Origin: Salinirubellus litoreus
Lineage (GTDB): Archaea; Halobacteriota; Halobacteria; Halobacteriales; Haloarculaceae
Direction: 5' to 3'
Length of the DNA stretch: 64,000 nt
Assembly: GCF_037335815.1 (NCBI RefSeq)
Contig: NZ_CP147842.1
Span: forward strand, 248,001 to 312,000
The notes beneath the pieces were generated by a model. That model did no database searches and was not told where the DNA came from. It was given only the letters and a program-made list of their open reading frames with translations. Below, in pieces: positions 36,001 to 46,500 of the stretch. Within the stretch, counting starts at the first letter, position 1. Every line of letters starts with the position of its first letter. Both the position numbers and the translations under genes were made by a program.

Positions 36001-37541
36001 CAGTCCGCCAGCCGGAGCCGTGGGTCGCTGAAATCGACCCGTTTGAGCCCGTCAATCCCGCCGGTGACGGTCCGGGTCTCTGTCCAACCCTTTTCTCGAT
36101 CCTGAAAGAAACACTCGAACTGTTCGCTGGTCCGGACGATGTCGGTCACGCCGTCCCCGGTGAGATCTGTCATCTGTACGTTCGGCGCGTCAAGATTGAC
36201 GCTCGGGAGCCCTTCAAACGCCTGAAAGGAGGATTCGGCCCAGCCGCCGTCCCGGTTGAGCGGGAAGTACCCACTCAGTGGCGTATCGAAAGTGACGAGA
36301 TCAATCCGCCCGTCGCCGTCGACGTCCATTAACTGTACATCTGTATCGGCGAGGCTCAGCCCGACCGGAGATTCGTCCATCGGCCGGGGCTCGTCGAACT
36401 CGCCGTCGCCCAGGTTGCGCCAATACCGGATCTCATCGTCAATCTCTACTATGTCGGGGAGGCCGTTCCCGAACAGGTCAGCGAGTTCGATTTCCGGTGC
36501 TGAGAGCGACTGGCTCGGCACTGGCCCGGAAAGTGACTCGAAGTCACGACCTTCCGGATCGAACTGCGAATACGATAGCTGAACGGGAGGGAGCCGCTGT
36601 GTGTCGCCGTCGTCATGGCCGACGACCTGGATACGTGTGAGCTGTGACGCGCCGTTTCTCGGCGTGGACTCGCCGGCCAGCTCATCGGCGTAGGTCAGCT
36701 CGTAACTGCGGATGGGACGATCCCGATCCGCGTGCGTGCGGACGATGATCCGTGAGCCACGCTTTCGCGTCCGGATCTCAAACCCGGACGTGTAGCTGGC
36801 GATCGGTTCTGGCCGGGGTTCGTACTCGAACTCGACCGTGACGAGAAAGTCCGACCGTCCGCTCTCATCCTCATAGTCGACGTAGCTGATGGCGTCGAGA
36901 TACAGCTGGTCCCAGTGATGCTGATCCGTCTCGCCGGTGTCGCGGGCGTACTCGTACTCGATCCGGTTACCGTGCGTGTCGACTGTCTCCGTGAGGTACC
37001 ACTTGAAAACCCTCGTCCGATCGCTTGGATCGGCGACGGTTGCTGGATCACTACCAACGCTGTCGGGCGTGCCGTATCGACGGCGTGTCTCGTCTTTGGC
37101 CTCGACGATCCAGTGGTCGGTCGACGGGCTGCGGTGGTGCTCAATGCGTGCGAACTCGCTCTCGATCCGTGGTCGGTACCGCGTGACACGCGTCCCGTCG
37201 GACTCGTCGTACTGATCGACCTGAACGAGATCCTTCCCGCCCAGCAGGAACGTGTCCTCTCCGTCATCGTAGACGGGCACGCCGGTCTTTGTTTTCCGGC
37301 TGATCGACGGCACGCCAAGCGCCCAGCCCAGTCCGTACCGCCCGTCGCCGTTGCCCGAGCTGTACGCAAGGTTCAGATCTGGCTGGAGGCCGTTCCGTCC
37401 GTCGGGGACGTCGATCGGCATCGTATAGCTCGCCGAGCCGGTCTGTTTCCGCGTCGAGAACTTCCCACCGGTTCCTTTGAGAGCACCCCCGCCCGACGGG
37501 AGCGACATCACCTGATCCGAGACGCCGGACTTGTCGCTCAT
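30003..37541 (-). CDS. Tc toxin TcB-TcC fusion (SpvB / RHS-repeat cocoon with variable C-terminal toxin)
   Basis: A 2512-residue protein; start ATG 37541 preceded by GGAGGTG. Residues ~8-330 are the SpvB domain: SLPSGGGALKGTGGKF, a PLNLAYSSGNGDG-like stretch and GLGWALGVPSISRKTKTG match the bacterial TcB N-terminus closely. From ~360 to ~640 there are FG-GAP/VCBS repeats (VDGDGRIDLV, LTGDGVTDIV, CCGDGLQDIV, IDGDGLTDLV), then TcdB mid-domains. A long tract of YD/RHS repeats leads to the RHS core end (YYHGQRYYAPWLVRWTTTDP ... NTYSYVKNNP ... DPTG, about residue 2158). In Tc toxins this cocoon encloses the toxic domain, released by an Asp protease at the core end. The last ~350 residues are unrelated to the core and basic (see finding). 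It is the last gene of the operon, 34 bp after TcA. Confidence 0.93.
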   Translation of the reverse strand: MSDKSGVSDQVMSLPSGGGALKGTGGKFSTRKQTGSASYTMPIDVPDGRNGLQPDLNLAYSSGNGDGRYGLGWALGVPSISRKTKTGVPVYDDGEDTFLLGGKDLVQVDQYDESDGTRVTRYRPRIESEFARIEHHRSPSTDHWIVEAKDETRRRYGTPDSVGSDPATVADPSDRTRVFKWYLTETVDTHGNRIEYEYARDTGETDQHHWDQLYLDAISYVDYEDESGRSDFLVTVEFEYEPRPEPIASYTSGFEIRTRKRGSRIIVRTHADRDRPIRSYELTYADELAGESTPRNGASQLTRIQVVGHDDGDTQRLPPVQLSYSQFDPEGRDFESLSGPVPSQSLSAPEIELADLFGNGLPDIVEIDDEIRYWRNLGDGEFDEPRPMDESPVGLSLADTDVQLMDVDGDGRIDLVTFDTPLSGYFPLNRDGGWAESSFQAFEGLPSVNLDAPNVQMTDLTGDGVTDIVRTSEQFECFFQDREKGWTETRTVTGGIDGLKRVDFSDPRLRLADCCGDGLQDIVMIDDGHVSYWPNRGYADWGRRVRMDDPPNLPRGHDPGRILLGDIDGDGLTDLVYVEDDRVRVWMNQCGNSWSEPYEITGTPTVTDTDAVRLVDIEGDGIGGLLYSDGGRAGSDEMYFLNLIGDRKPYLLTESRNNMGATTRIKYAPSTAFYLQSEREGEGWKTTLPQPTWVVERVENVDEISGGRETTEYTYHHGHYDGVEREYRGFGMVEQSDSESFESYTESSTDADVSTGRIGGREQFSPPSLTRTWFELGPAGRAHGDWREIEYTNEYWDGDSRLIDRPAETERLLDRLKRRDRRDAVRALQGRPIRTEVYARDGASRDDRPYTVSERAYGLRQESAGDSGDDRRTVFYPYQAQSRETSWERGEDPKTTITVVGDYDRYGQPQNTIEIAAPQGWEPGAATDGYLVTQERSRFAYRRDDTHYLVDRLAAKRAYEIEVERDRTVDELLDAIADDEVTRRLIGLTRHFYDGEAFEGLSLGELGDYGNRVRTTELVLTNEIIADVYPGGDNPPAAGPPSYLTADAPTWSSAYPTEFRDGMAERAGYVVRQDLPDATSATTGYFATTYRAAYDVQQPGRNSDRGLLVATQDPLGNETTLASYDPYDLTPTEVIDPAGLSTTTTYDYAAMKQRETTDPNGNRTRNEYNPLGKVKSVANLGKQGEQNGDTPDQPSKRFVYHFRAFERSPPANPEPAYVHAIERTRHAFDVIEQENERRRERGESELTEADIEELFPRDPTADIPERPEIEQYPERFQQSREYSDGFGRIVQSQSQAETRIYGEDGTFGKGVLSLDQSDLEAHPVTVHEVNATKQRVRVSGWETFDNKGNVVEEYEPFFRVSEGWDFLSRSEAATSNRETIGRHTDTYYDPLGREVRSVYPDGSESRSIRGSVPEDSLNDPDAYEPTPWEVFEYDANDNAGRTHPGESGEYDHHWNTPTSRRYDPLGRVIETVERNRTSDDATIERVQTEREYDIRGNVVSVTDQLGRTAFKYGYDLANNELRSETRDRGTKRIVLDAAGNELERRDAKGALECHRYDLKNRVTHAWGRDATTESVTLRRRVYHGETDDTLSAGDARDRNILGRVNRSYDEAGRVQFEAYDFKGNPQKKQRRVLDDDAVTSDVIDWTPVSGSDVASRERDLLASGTFRLDMEYDALGRVRRRRLPADESGDRKEFRMSYNRGGALERVDLASNVATEGEQVDSYVECIGYDAGGDRTLIAYGNGVMTRYAYDDRTQRLRRQLTQPYETTASGGYEPDTDASSVVLQDFGYEYDRVGNVRTIADRTPNSGVRDTPDGVDALEREFEYDTLNRLTKATGRETSNMPRPRPWGDTSPTTDQEQRYGVPDVTRTNAPDQTALYEETYQYDAAGNLTKIGHAGASDWSRTFGIGGTHPREWTSNGWASTPANNRVTHVRDPNGHSMPTHTYDKAGNLLTEQNATFGWDYRDRLRYYEEAAGDGPPSVTASYAYDAGGQRVKKVIEKQGQTEVTVYIDGIFEYRSREFDSDGREARANNTIHVMDDTDRVALVRVGSPLDPSDPTPSVRYQHSDHLDSSTLVVDDDGDWVDYEEFTPFGATAFGGYARKRYRFTGKERDEESGLYYHGQRYYAPWLVRWTTTDPKGTTDGLNTYSYVKNNPLRATDPTGTSSEYNEANKCTSDENKAMTKSSKASNAAEEYVKQGGKSTLSGETKGGRCVLQSMKKKESLYRHAELAATLVSPTDTEKTRDVGHKEARDHAKQMSHEDGKSAHHADPPEDSTYKKGKPSEKVTLEPEQTSGGKSTSKSGSSKSSSGSGSKSSSGKQPRRRICRETIKKRKQAYKKHPVKARLCDAPENLVDNGESTSGGGSAGSSSGSGGSNSDGGSGKSRGGGGSKTGADSGGGASMSKSAKRFGKTTLKAVGPDAALFVLDYMARRNLDRAQDIRQQSGRPTKEEIEINEEQGYQYKGTEEGQAQWEFDPPWYIGLRNGIMFLVNPPIDKMIRRRPMPGDPGYQGPI

Positions 37542-37575
37542 CGCCACACCTCCGCGCTCGATCGGGTCCCGCCGT

Positions 37576-40500
37576 TCATTCCGGCCACCCCGGTGCACGG
37601 CCCTCCAGATCGAGGATCACGAGCACGTCCTCGATCGGGCCGTCCTGGAACGGCTCGCTCACGGGACCGGTGTCCGGCGGCGTGACGGTCAACTTCCAGG
37701 TGCCCGTCGGGGCGATCCCGCTGAACTTGTCCGAGGAGACGATCCCGTCGACCGGCCGTTCGGTCGCCTCGGCGGTCGTCCCGTCTGGCCGGCGGAGTCC
37801 GAGCGTGAACTCGATGTCCTGGAGGTCCTCGCGCTCGTTCTCGCTGATGGGGCCGACCAGGTACAACCGTACGCCGCCCATCTCGAGGTCCGACAGCGTC
37901 GCCGGAACGTCCGTCTGGTCGACCTCTAACTCGACGGACCCCGGGGTCGCGGTCCCCTCGGGGTTGTGGAGATCGTACCAGGCGTCGGCGAAGTCGTCGT
38001 TCAGGCTGAACGCCCGCTGGCGGCTCCGCAGGGTGCCGATCCGACTCTGGATCTGCCGCCGGTACTGATAGCTCTCGAACGCCGAGTAACTGATCGTCAC
38101 CCGGACGTCCTGGATCGTGGCGTACTCGAAGTCGTTAGCGGCCTTAGGTACTCGCAGCTCCCAGTCGGCCGCCACGCCCATGTTCTCGAAGGGGCGGAGC
38201 CGTTTGCTCCGATCGGGCTCAAGTCGGGTCCGATCCCTCCTCTCCGGCGCCGTCGACCGGTTGAGTACGACCGTCTCGGGGCGCCGTGAGATCTCCTTCT
38301 CCCGGAAGAGCGTATCGCCGACAACGACCCGCGAGGTGCCGCTGGTCCGCAGCGTCGCGTTGATCCCCTCGTCGGGCGGCGTCAGGGCGACCAGATCGAC
38401 CGACACGTCCTCGATCAGGCGCATATACTGCCCCGGGTGGTCGCGATCGAACTGGTCCAACGTCGTCTCGAAGGGGAGCACGCCGGTCTCACGGAACTGC
38501 TGGAGCGCGATCGGATCCACGTCCGACAGGGAGATCGTTTTCTCGACCTGGAGCTTGCGCTCGTCGGTACGGAACTCCCACTGGTCCAGTTCCGTGATGT
38601 CCTGTCTGAGCCGCTCCGATCCCGTGATCCCGCGCCGCTCCTCGCCCTGCCCGTCGCTGGAACCGTCGTTGGAAGGCAGCTCCCAGTAGTCGGTCTGGAT
38701 GAACTGTCGAGGCATCGACTGGCGCTCGAAGGCCAGTTGCCGTTGGGCGAGCCGTGCTACAGAGGCCGTCTGCTGGAGAAAGTACCGGTAGATCCGCTTG
38801 AGCACGCCGCTCATCCACCGATACATCTCCGTATCGAAGAACTTGTTCCGGTGGAATTTCACCATGTCACGGGCGTGTTCGGTTCTGAGCTGGGCGATCT
38901 CCTTCTCCTGCTCGACGATCTCGATCCTGTCCTCGGCCAGCGTCATCTTCTGGTCCTGGATGCGCTGGTTGTGCTGTGCGAGTTTGCGCTTGAGCTTCCA
39001 TCGTTGCTCGCGGCGGGCCTGGCTCGCTCGAACCGAGGAGATCTTCGCGGTCGTTCGGGCCGCGACAGCCTGGTTGCGTGCACTCATCTCCATGAGGTTG
39101 AACACTTGGGCCCCGGCGGCGAGCGCTATAGCGGCTGGTGCGGTCGCACCGCCGGTCGCGGCGTTTGACATGAACTGGAGGAACTGTTCCATCGCGCCGA
39201 GCCGGTTCGCCCGCATCGTCGCCTGCCCAGCCCTCTTGTAGGAGCTGATCATCTGCTGCTCGAACTGGTTGAGCCCCGCGTCGATCCACTTCTTGTACGT
39301 CTCCGAGCGGATCTGGGCCCGCCGCTTTTGGAGTTCGATCAGGTCGATCCTGTCCTCAGCGCGTTGGAGCCGGGCGTCTTGGAGGGTGACCCGCTCCCGG
39401 GAGAGCTCGACGTCCTGCTCGGCGTTCGTGAGCTTGAATTGCTCGCTCTGGAGCTTCTCTAGCGCACGGATGTACTTGCTCTCCATCTGTTCTGCGACCG
39501 CCACCAGCTCCTTGGCGCGCTCAATGAGCGTCTCGTACCGGTAGTCGGTGGCCTGTGTGCTCTGTGCGCTCCCGGCGGCTGCCACACCGCCGGCGCCGCC
39601 CCCGAGGTCGGGCGCGGCGCTCTCGACGCCGGTCGACGCCGCGTACGGATCGACCGATCGCTTGATCCCGGCGATGTTGCGCCCGCTGCGAATCTTCTCG
39701 AGGTTGAGCGACGCATGGCGCCGAAGGGCGTCTAATACCGGGTTCTTCGGCACGCAGAACTCGTGGGGCGTCGACGCCAGCAGGTCCATGCTCGCCTGCG
39801 AGACGACCGCCGTGCTGTCGTACTGGGGCTGCCAGGGGCTGGCCGTTTCGTCATCCCTGGCGGGACTCGTTCTCTCGCTGCCGGTGGTGTCACTCTCGGT
39901 CTCGGCATCCCCGTCCCCCGCAGTATCGCCGTCATCGCGCTCTCCGCTGATCTCCTCACGCTCCTCGTGTTCTCGTTCCTCTTCGCGTGGCTGCCGTGAG
40001 TCGTCCTCGCGGGGCTCGCCCTCCTCGGGTCGCCCCTCGTCGGGCTGGTCCGCCGGCGGCCGATCGACCCGGTCGCGTTCTGGATCGACGCGCTCGACGG
40101 TCGATCGCCCGATCCGACTCCAGAGCCCAGGATCGGAGTACACCGGTCCGGGGATCGCCGTGATGTTCGTGTCAGAGATACTGCCATCGGCACCGACACC
40201 GGTGCCACTCGAGATCCCGCTGCCGACCGATCCGATCCCGATCGGTCCGTCGGGGCCCACCGCCCGGCCGAACAGGTCCCAATTCCCGCCGGGCCGGTCG
40301 GTCACCTGAAGACGCCTGAACTGGGCGGCTGCGTTCCGTACCGTCACGCTCGTGGACGCGTCTCTCAGCATCGCCGTCTTCGCCGTCCTACTGGAGGAGA
40401 GGTCGGCGTAGGTCGTGAGTCGCTCGTCGCGCTCGGCCCACTCGTTTGCTGCGTCGAGCGCCGCCTGCAGGTCCTCGTTCCGGAGGTGCGTGACTACCGC

Positions 40501-43500
40501 CGTCGCCGCCCGGTACCGGTCCTCGAAGGATCGGAGCCCGGTGACCGCGTCGTGGAGTTCCTCCTTGCGAGCGTAGACCTCGTCCTGCGCGAGGTCGCCG
40601 GACCAGTTCCACGCCTCGCCCTCGATCAATAGCGTCTGGAGCTTCGCCTCGAAGTCGGAGGTGAGCTTCGTGCATGGATCCTCGTCATCGCGGAGCACGT
40701 CGTGTGAGAGGACGTCCAGCGCTCCCTCGTAGAGGGTCCGGGCCTGGGCGATCGACTCGCGGGTGTCCGTGGCGAACTCGTCGTCGGCGTAATCCAGCAG
40801 GCACTGCAGGATCGAGAACAGGGTGAACCGCGTGTACGCGTTCGATCGCCCCTCCGCGAGCGCGTGAGGATCGATCGGGTCCCGGAGCCAGTCGGAACTG
40901 GGGGTGAACTCCCGGACCGGCGACCGCTGTTGCTCCTTCGCGAGCCCGTGCCAGACGGCTTCGCCACCCGTACTGGCAAGCGCGTCCTCGTCCGCCGTCC
41001 ACTCGTAGATCACCCGGTAGAGTTCCAGGGCGGCCTCATAGTAACCGGCCTCCGACAGCTTCCGGGCTACGAACAGCGGGACGTGGAAGTATGCCTCCTC
41101 GATGTAGACCTCGTTTTGTTCCCAGCCCGTTTGGTTGTGCGTGTCGACGAGTTCCTTCGTCTTGTCCTTCAGTGTCTCCTGCTGGGCCGGCGAAACGTCG
41201 ATCCTGAGGTCGCCGTCGCTGGCCTCGAAGTCGATGCCCCACAGTGCCGCTAAGCCGAGCCCCCACTTCGTGTTGGGGTGGAACGTCTCCGCCGGCACCT
41301 TGTACAGTTCACCAGGGATTTCAATGTAGGTGTCGTCTGACGTGAATTTGAGGAGGCCGGTGAGCCGCACGCCGGCGTTCCGGGTGCTGTGACCGCTCGT
41401 ATCCAGCGTCGGCAGCTCGTTGAGGAAGAACGCCGTCGCTTCGCCGATCGGGTCCTTCGTGTCCAGTGAGAGGTTGTTCACTTGTACAAGGTCGGGTGCA
41501 GAATCCGGGAACGCTGACATTGAACCGACCGACAGCGACGACACTGCGTCCTTCGGATCCCCAGTCGGAGAATTGAGGACCCCGGGGTTGTCAACTACCA
41601 TCGTCTCCTTCTTGTACTCTCCCTGATAAATTCGGTAGGAGTAATCGAAGAGAATGATCTTGTCGGTGAACGAGCCTCCGGGGATGAACGCCGCTGCGGT
41701 ACAGATGAAATCAGATTTGTCAGAGAGAGTGTCAAGCGATTCAGATTTGGCCGGGGCGGCATGGTTCAGCTCCTGATAGTAGATGTCGCTGTCGTCGACC
41801 CAGACTACCTCGCCATTGAAGTTGGCGACCAGTTCGATGTTCCGGACGATGCTGTTGTGGAGGAAGTCCCACTGGCTGCCATCCGGCGGCGTCCTGTCGT
41901 CGTTGAACGTGGCGTAGTGGGCGCCGGTGTAGGTGTCATCGTCGTCGTCCCCCATAACGAACAGTTCAGGAGGGTCGTGAATGCTGTCGGATACGACGAT
42001 GTGTGCCGAGTGGAGGTCGTCCAGTCCACTGGGTATGGAAATCTCCGTGAACTCGCCCCACCCCTCGGCCGGTTCGTCGGTGTAGTACCCGAGCGACCCG
42101 TCGTCGGTACGCACGAACAGGTAGATTGTCGATGTGTTATTCCACGCACCGATGACCTCGCTGATGTCCTTTTTTGTCTCGATAGGTCGCCAAAGACTCG
42201 GCGCCGTGTCGGGCTCTTGGACCACGTTCGGCTCGCCACACCATCGGTAGTACACGGTATCAGTCGCGTTGCCACGGCCGAACACGTATATCGCGTCGTA
42301 GGGATTGCTCGTGAGCGACTCCCTCACCTTCGGGTTCCTGGCCATACAGGCAGCCTCGGCCGTGAGCGTCGCCACGTCGCGGTAGTACTCCTGGTACGCG
42401 TCGACTGCGTCGACGATCCGGCGTGGTGTGCCGCCGCCGGAGGGGAACCGCCGTTCGAGTTCCTCGAATCCGGGCGTCTTGTTCCGCCGCAGCGACGGGT
42501 TCAGGATGTTCTCGGGGTAGAAGAACACGCCCATCGCGGCCTTCCAAGCCGGGTAGGTCCCCAGCCACTCCCAGCGCGTCTCGAATCCCTCGTCGCCCTC
42601 GGTGAGCCGCAGGGTCCGGCCGGGGAGTTCCATCTTCCGGCGGCTCAGGTCCACCACCAGCGACTGCAGGGAGGTGATCGCCTGGCTCACCCGGGTAGTC
42701 ATCTTCGACTCGTGGGCCTCCGTGTCGATGAACAGCCGCTCGCTGAGGTACTCCGGGCGCTCGTCGACCGGGACGGACGACGGCAGCGAGAGCTCGTCGA
42801 TCAGGCGCTCGTTGCGGATCGGCAACGCCTCGACCTCCGCCCTGGCGACCGCCTCGCCGATCTCGTCGCCGATCGCCGTCCGCTGGTCGGTGCGGGACTC
42901 CAGCATGTCCAGCCAGTTGCGCCGCACTGCCGCATTGAACCGCCAGCGGAACGGATCGTCGTCGTCGACGTTCGGGACCCGGTCGCCCTGGTCGGGGAGG
43001 TCGAACAGCTCCGGTCGCAGCGTGATCCTGTAAGCCCGTTCGACGCGCCGCCAGACACCGAACTGCCGTCGCTTGCGGGCCTGCACGATGATATTCTGGA
43101 CGCTCTCCCACTCCTCGTCGGTCAGCGGCACCCGATCGATCAGCGACGACCTGACCGTCGTGAGGTGGTCGAACTCGGCGATGCCGAGGTTCAACTGGGC
43201 GATGCGCGCCGAGATGTCCTTGCCGTTGTGGCGCCGCTCGATCAACGTCGCGAACTCGCTGGCCGTCAGATCGAGCTGGTCCGCTAGGACCGTCTCGAAA
43301 GACGACTGCGCGGTCGAGAAGTCGTAGGGGGCCGACCCAGTCGTCTCGGAGATGCCCGTCTGGATCATCCCCTCGAGTTGCGTCCCCGGGCGAGTCCAGG
43401 AACCGAGTTGCTGCTGGCGGTCGGTCCAGACGTCGAACTGGTCGGTCCCGGCCGCCGGCGACGGGAACTCGTCGACGGACTCGATCAGATCCGGATCGAT

Positions 43501-46500
43501 CGTCGGGTTGCTCCCCCGGGCCAGCAGCGCCCGCTGCCAGGTCTTTCGCCGCTCCAAGCTGGCCCTGTGCGGCGGAAGCGTCGCCTTGTAGGCCTGCCAG
43601 TACTGATCGATTCCCTCGTCGCGCTCCTCGGCCCGCCAGTCGCCCGTATCGTACTTGCGGCGGCGTTTCCCGATCCGGGCGAGGGTCCCGAACAGGTCCT
43701 CCAGCGTCGCGGTGTCCGGATCGCCGCCCGCACCCGTCGGTCCGGTGACGCTCCTGAGTCGCCAGAGCGTGTCGAACGTGTCGGCGTCGATGCCGAGTTG
43801 CTCCAGCGCCAGGGGCGAACGCCCGGCGTCGAGCGCAATCCGGATTGAGCGCAGCTCCGATTCCCAGTTCCGCGAGCCGTAGACCGTAGTCAGCGCGGCG
43901 TCGATGGGGTTCTGGCCGCTGGCTGCTCCGTGGTACGCCCCGGCGACCTCCTCGCGGATGGCCTCAATCTGGTCGGCCCGGTCGTCGTACAGCATCCGTG
44001 CGGTCCCGGCGAACGTCCGCTCCGGGAGATCCGAACGGGCCATCCGCTGTGGATCGATGAACGGCTCCGTTCGTTCGTCGATGCCGACGGCGCGGGGCCA
44101 CGCCCGGTAGAACACGAGGATCCGGTCGTGCTCCGTCGTCGAGTCACCCGTCGTCGCGACCGACGAGAAGTCCAGTTCGAAGCCGGAATCGGAGATCGAC
44201 GACACCGCGGCGGTGTCCGTTCCGGTGACTGTGCCGTCGGCCTCTACGTAGGCGACGGTCACGGCGTTGCCGGTTCCGCTCGCGCCCGCGTGGCCACTTG
44301 CGTCCGGGCCGCTGTGGCTCGCGCCAATCACGCGCTGGCGGTCCGTCGCGGTCGCCGCGCCCGACGACCAGGCCAGCGAGCCGGCATCAGTCATCGACGA
44401 GGATCCGATGGTGTCGATCGGCCCCCACGCGGAGAGTTCGATCAGCGCCGGCCGGAAACCTGTCGAGACCGGGACCGTCCCGGTCGAGTCCGGACTCCGT
44501 ACGTGTCCGATCTCGGGCTCAGCGACGCTTCCAGTCTCGACGGCGACGTAGGTGACCAGCCGCCGGGGGACCGGGTCGTCGCCGGCGCCCTGGTAGATCG
44601 AGCCGTAGTCGAGGGTCAGCGTCTCGCCGAGCCCCGTCGCGCTCGCGGACGTTTCCCCGTCGATGGAACCGCCCGTCTGGAAGGGAAGATACAGCGCCCT
44701 GTCGTCGTAGGCGGCGGCCGCGTAGCCGTCGTCGTCGTCAAGTCCGAGCGTAACGCTCCTGACCGACTGGCCAGTGACGGACTTCCCGACAACCTCGCCG
44801 TGCGAGATCGCAGCGTGGTCACCGGCGATACGGGTCGTGTCGACGGTCGTGGCGCCGCCGTTCCCGATCAATCGGACGTGGCTGGCGTCGACCGCCAGCG
44901 GGATCTCCTGGACGTGGCCGGCCGTGGCGTCCGGCGTCCGGAAGTGGCCGACGTCCGCCCGAGCCCCGGCGGCGGTCTTGTAGGCCGTGTACTCGACGAC
45001 CAGTCCGTCCTCGGCGAAGGCGTCGACCCGCTCGAAGCTGACATCGAACCCCGCGGGCGTCAGCCCGGTCGCCGACGCGCGCAGCGTCCCCGAGGGGCCG
45101 CCGTCGTGGCCTCTGAGCGTCAGGACCGCGTCGGTCCGCACCTCGGCGGTCGCCTCGTCGCTGCCGGCCGCGTCGCTCGTGAGACTCGTCGCCGTCTGTT
45201 CGATCCCGTCGTCGCCGACGGCACGGACGGCGCCGTGTCCCCAACCGATGGTTCCCGACAGCCCGCCGCTCGTTCCGGACTGTTCCGGGGCCGTCGCCGC
45301 CGCGGTCCGCAGGACCACCAGGTCCGGCCGGAACCCGACGTCCCTGACGGAGACGCTACCCGGTTCGGTCGGGGTCGTGAAGCTGCCCGTCTCGACGGCC
45401 GCGATCCCCTCTAGCTCCTCGTCGACACGGTCTCCCTCCTTCGGTTCGCGCTGGGAGAGCCAGAATGTCCCCGGACCGAGGTCGATCCCCTCGCTTTCCT
45501 CCTCCGCCAACCACTCGGCCGTCAGGCTGCCCTTGCGTGACTCGACGAGGATCGACCCCAACTCCCAGTACCCGGCGTCCGAGAGGCCACCGCTCGTGCT
45601 TTCGACCGCCGTGGTGCAGAGTTCGACGAGTCGCGTGAACGCGCTGATCGGGAGATGGAGCCCCTCGGTGACGGCCGTCCGTGCCGTCTCCGCCGCCGTG
45701 TCGGCGGCGGCGTCCAGGTCCGCGGCGATCGACTGGAACTTCTCGACCGTGGTCGTCCCCGACCAGTTACCCCGGTTCCAGCCGTCCCACGGGCTCGGCC
45801 GGGACTGGCCACCGACGGGGTACTCGAAGCCGCTGTCGACCCATACGAGGGCCCGCTCCACGCCGGATGGGGCGTGTTCCCACATGGCCGCGAGCTGGTT
45901 GTCAACCCACTCCCGGCGCCGCTTCCAGAGGTCGTAGGCCGGGGTCCCCGACTCGGGATACCGCAGTTCGTCGGGGCTTATCACGTCCGGATCGATCACC
46001 GGCTGCTCGCCGGCCTTGTCTACCGACGGTCCCCCGGGCAATTGATGATGGAGTGCGAAGGGATCCTCCGAGTAGTCCTCCGAAGCCCACTCATGACGGA
46101 GGCGATCGAGCCGCCAGTTTCCGATCGCGGGCGGAGTTGGCTCGCTCAGCGGATCCGCGCGGGTCCAAGTGCCCGACGCCTTCTTCGTCGTTTGTGGGTA
46201 CCCGAACCGGGCGGCCAGTTCGGCCTCCGTCACTGCGTTGTCGTCGGAGCGCGGCGCCGACGGATCGAGCCGCAGCGACGACACCTCCGACTCGGGAACC
46301 CCGACGACATCGGCGACGAGAGTCCGGGTCTCCTCGTCGCGGTTGGCCTCTCTGAGTTCCTGGAGCGAGGTTCCCCACTCCGAGAGCAGGGCCTGGTACA
46401 CCGCCTTGCGGTACTCGCTCGTCGCGGCGTGGGCGGTGAAACCGTCCAGATCCCCCTCCTTATCCTCGAGCAGGCCTAGCAACGCCTCGACACAGATGCG

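Noticed and set aside
41761..43287. 508-codon plus-strand frame opposite TcA
   Set aside because: Antisense mirror of the TcA gene, Val/Arg/Asp-rich from GC-rich codon bias; no motif and no promoter.
43930..45414. 494-codon plus-strand frame opposite TcA
   Set aside because: Same reason: antisense of high-GC codons, Arg/Val-rich and without any domain.
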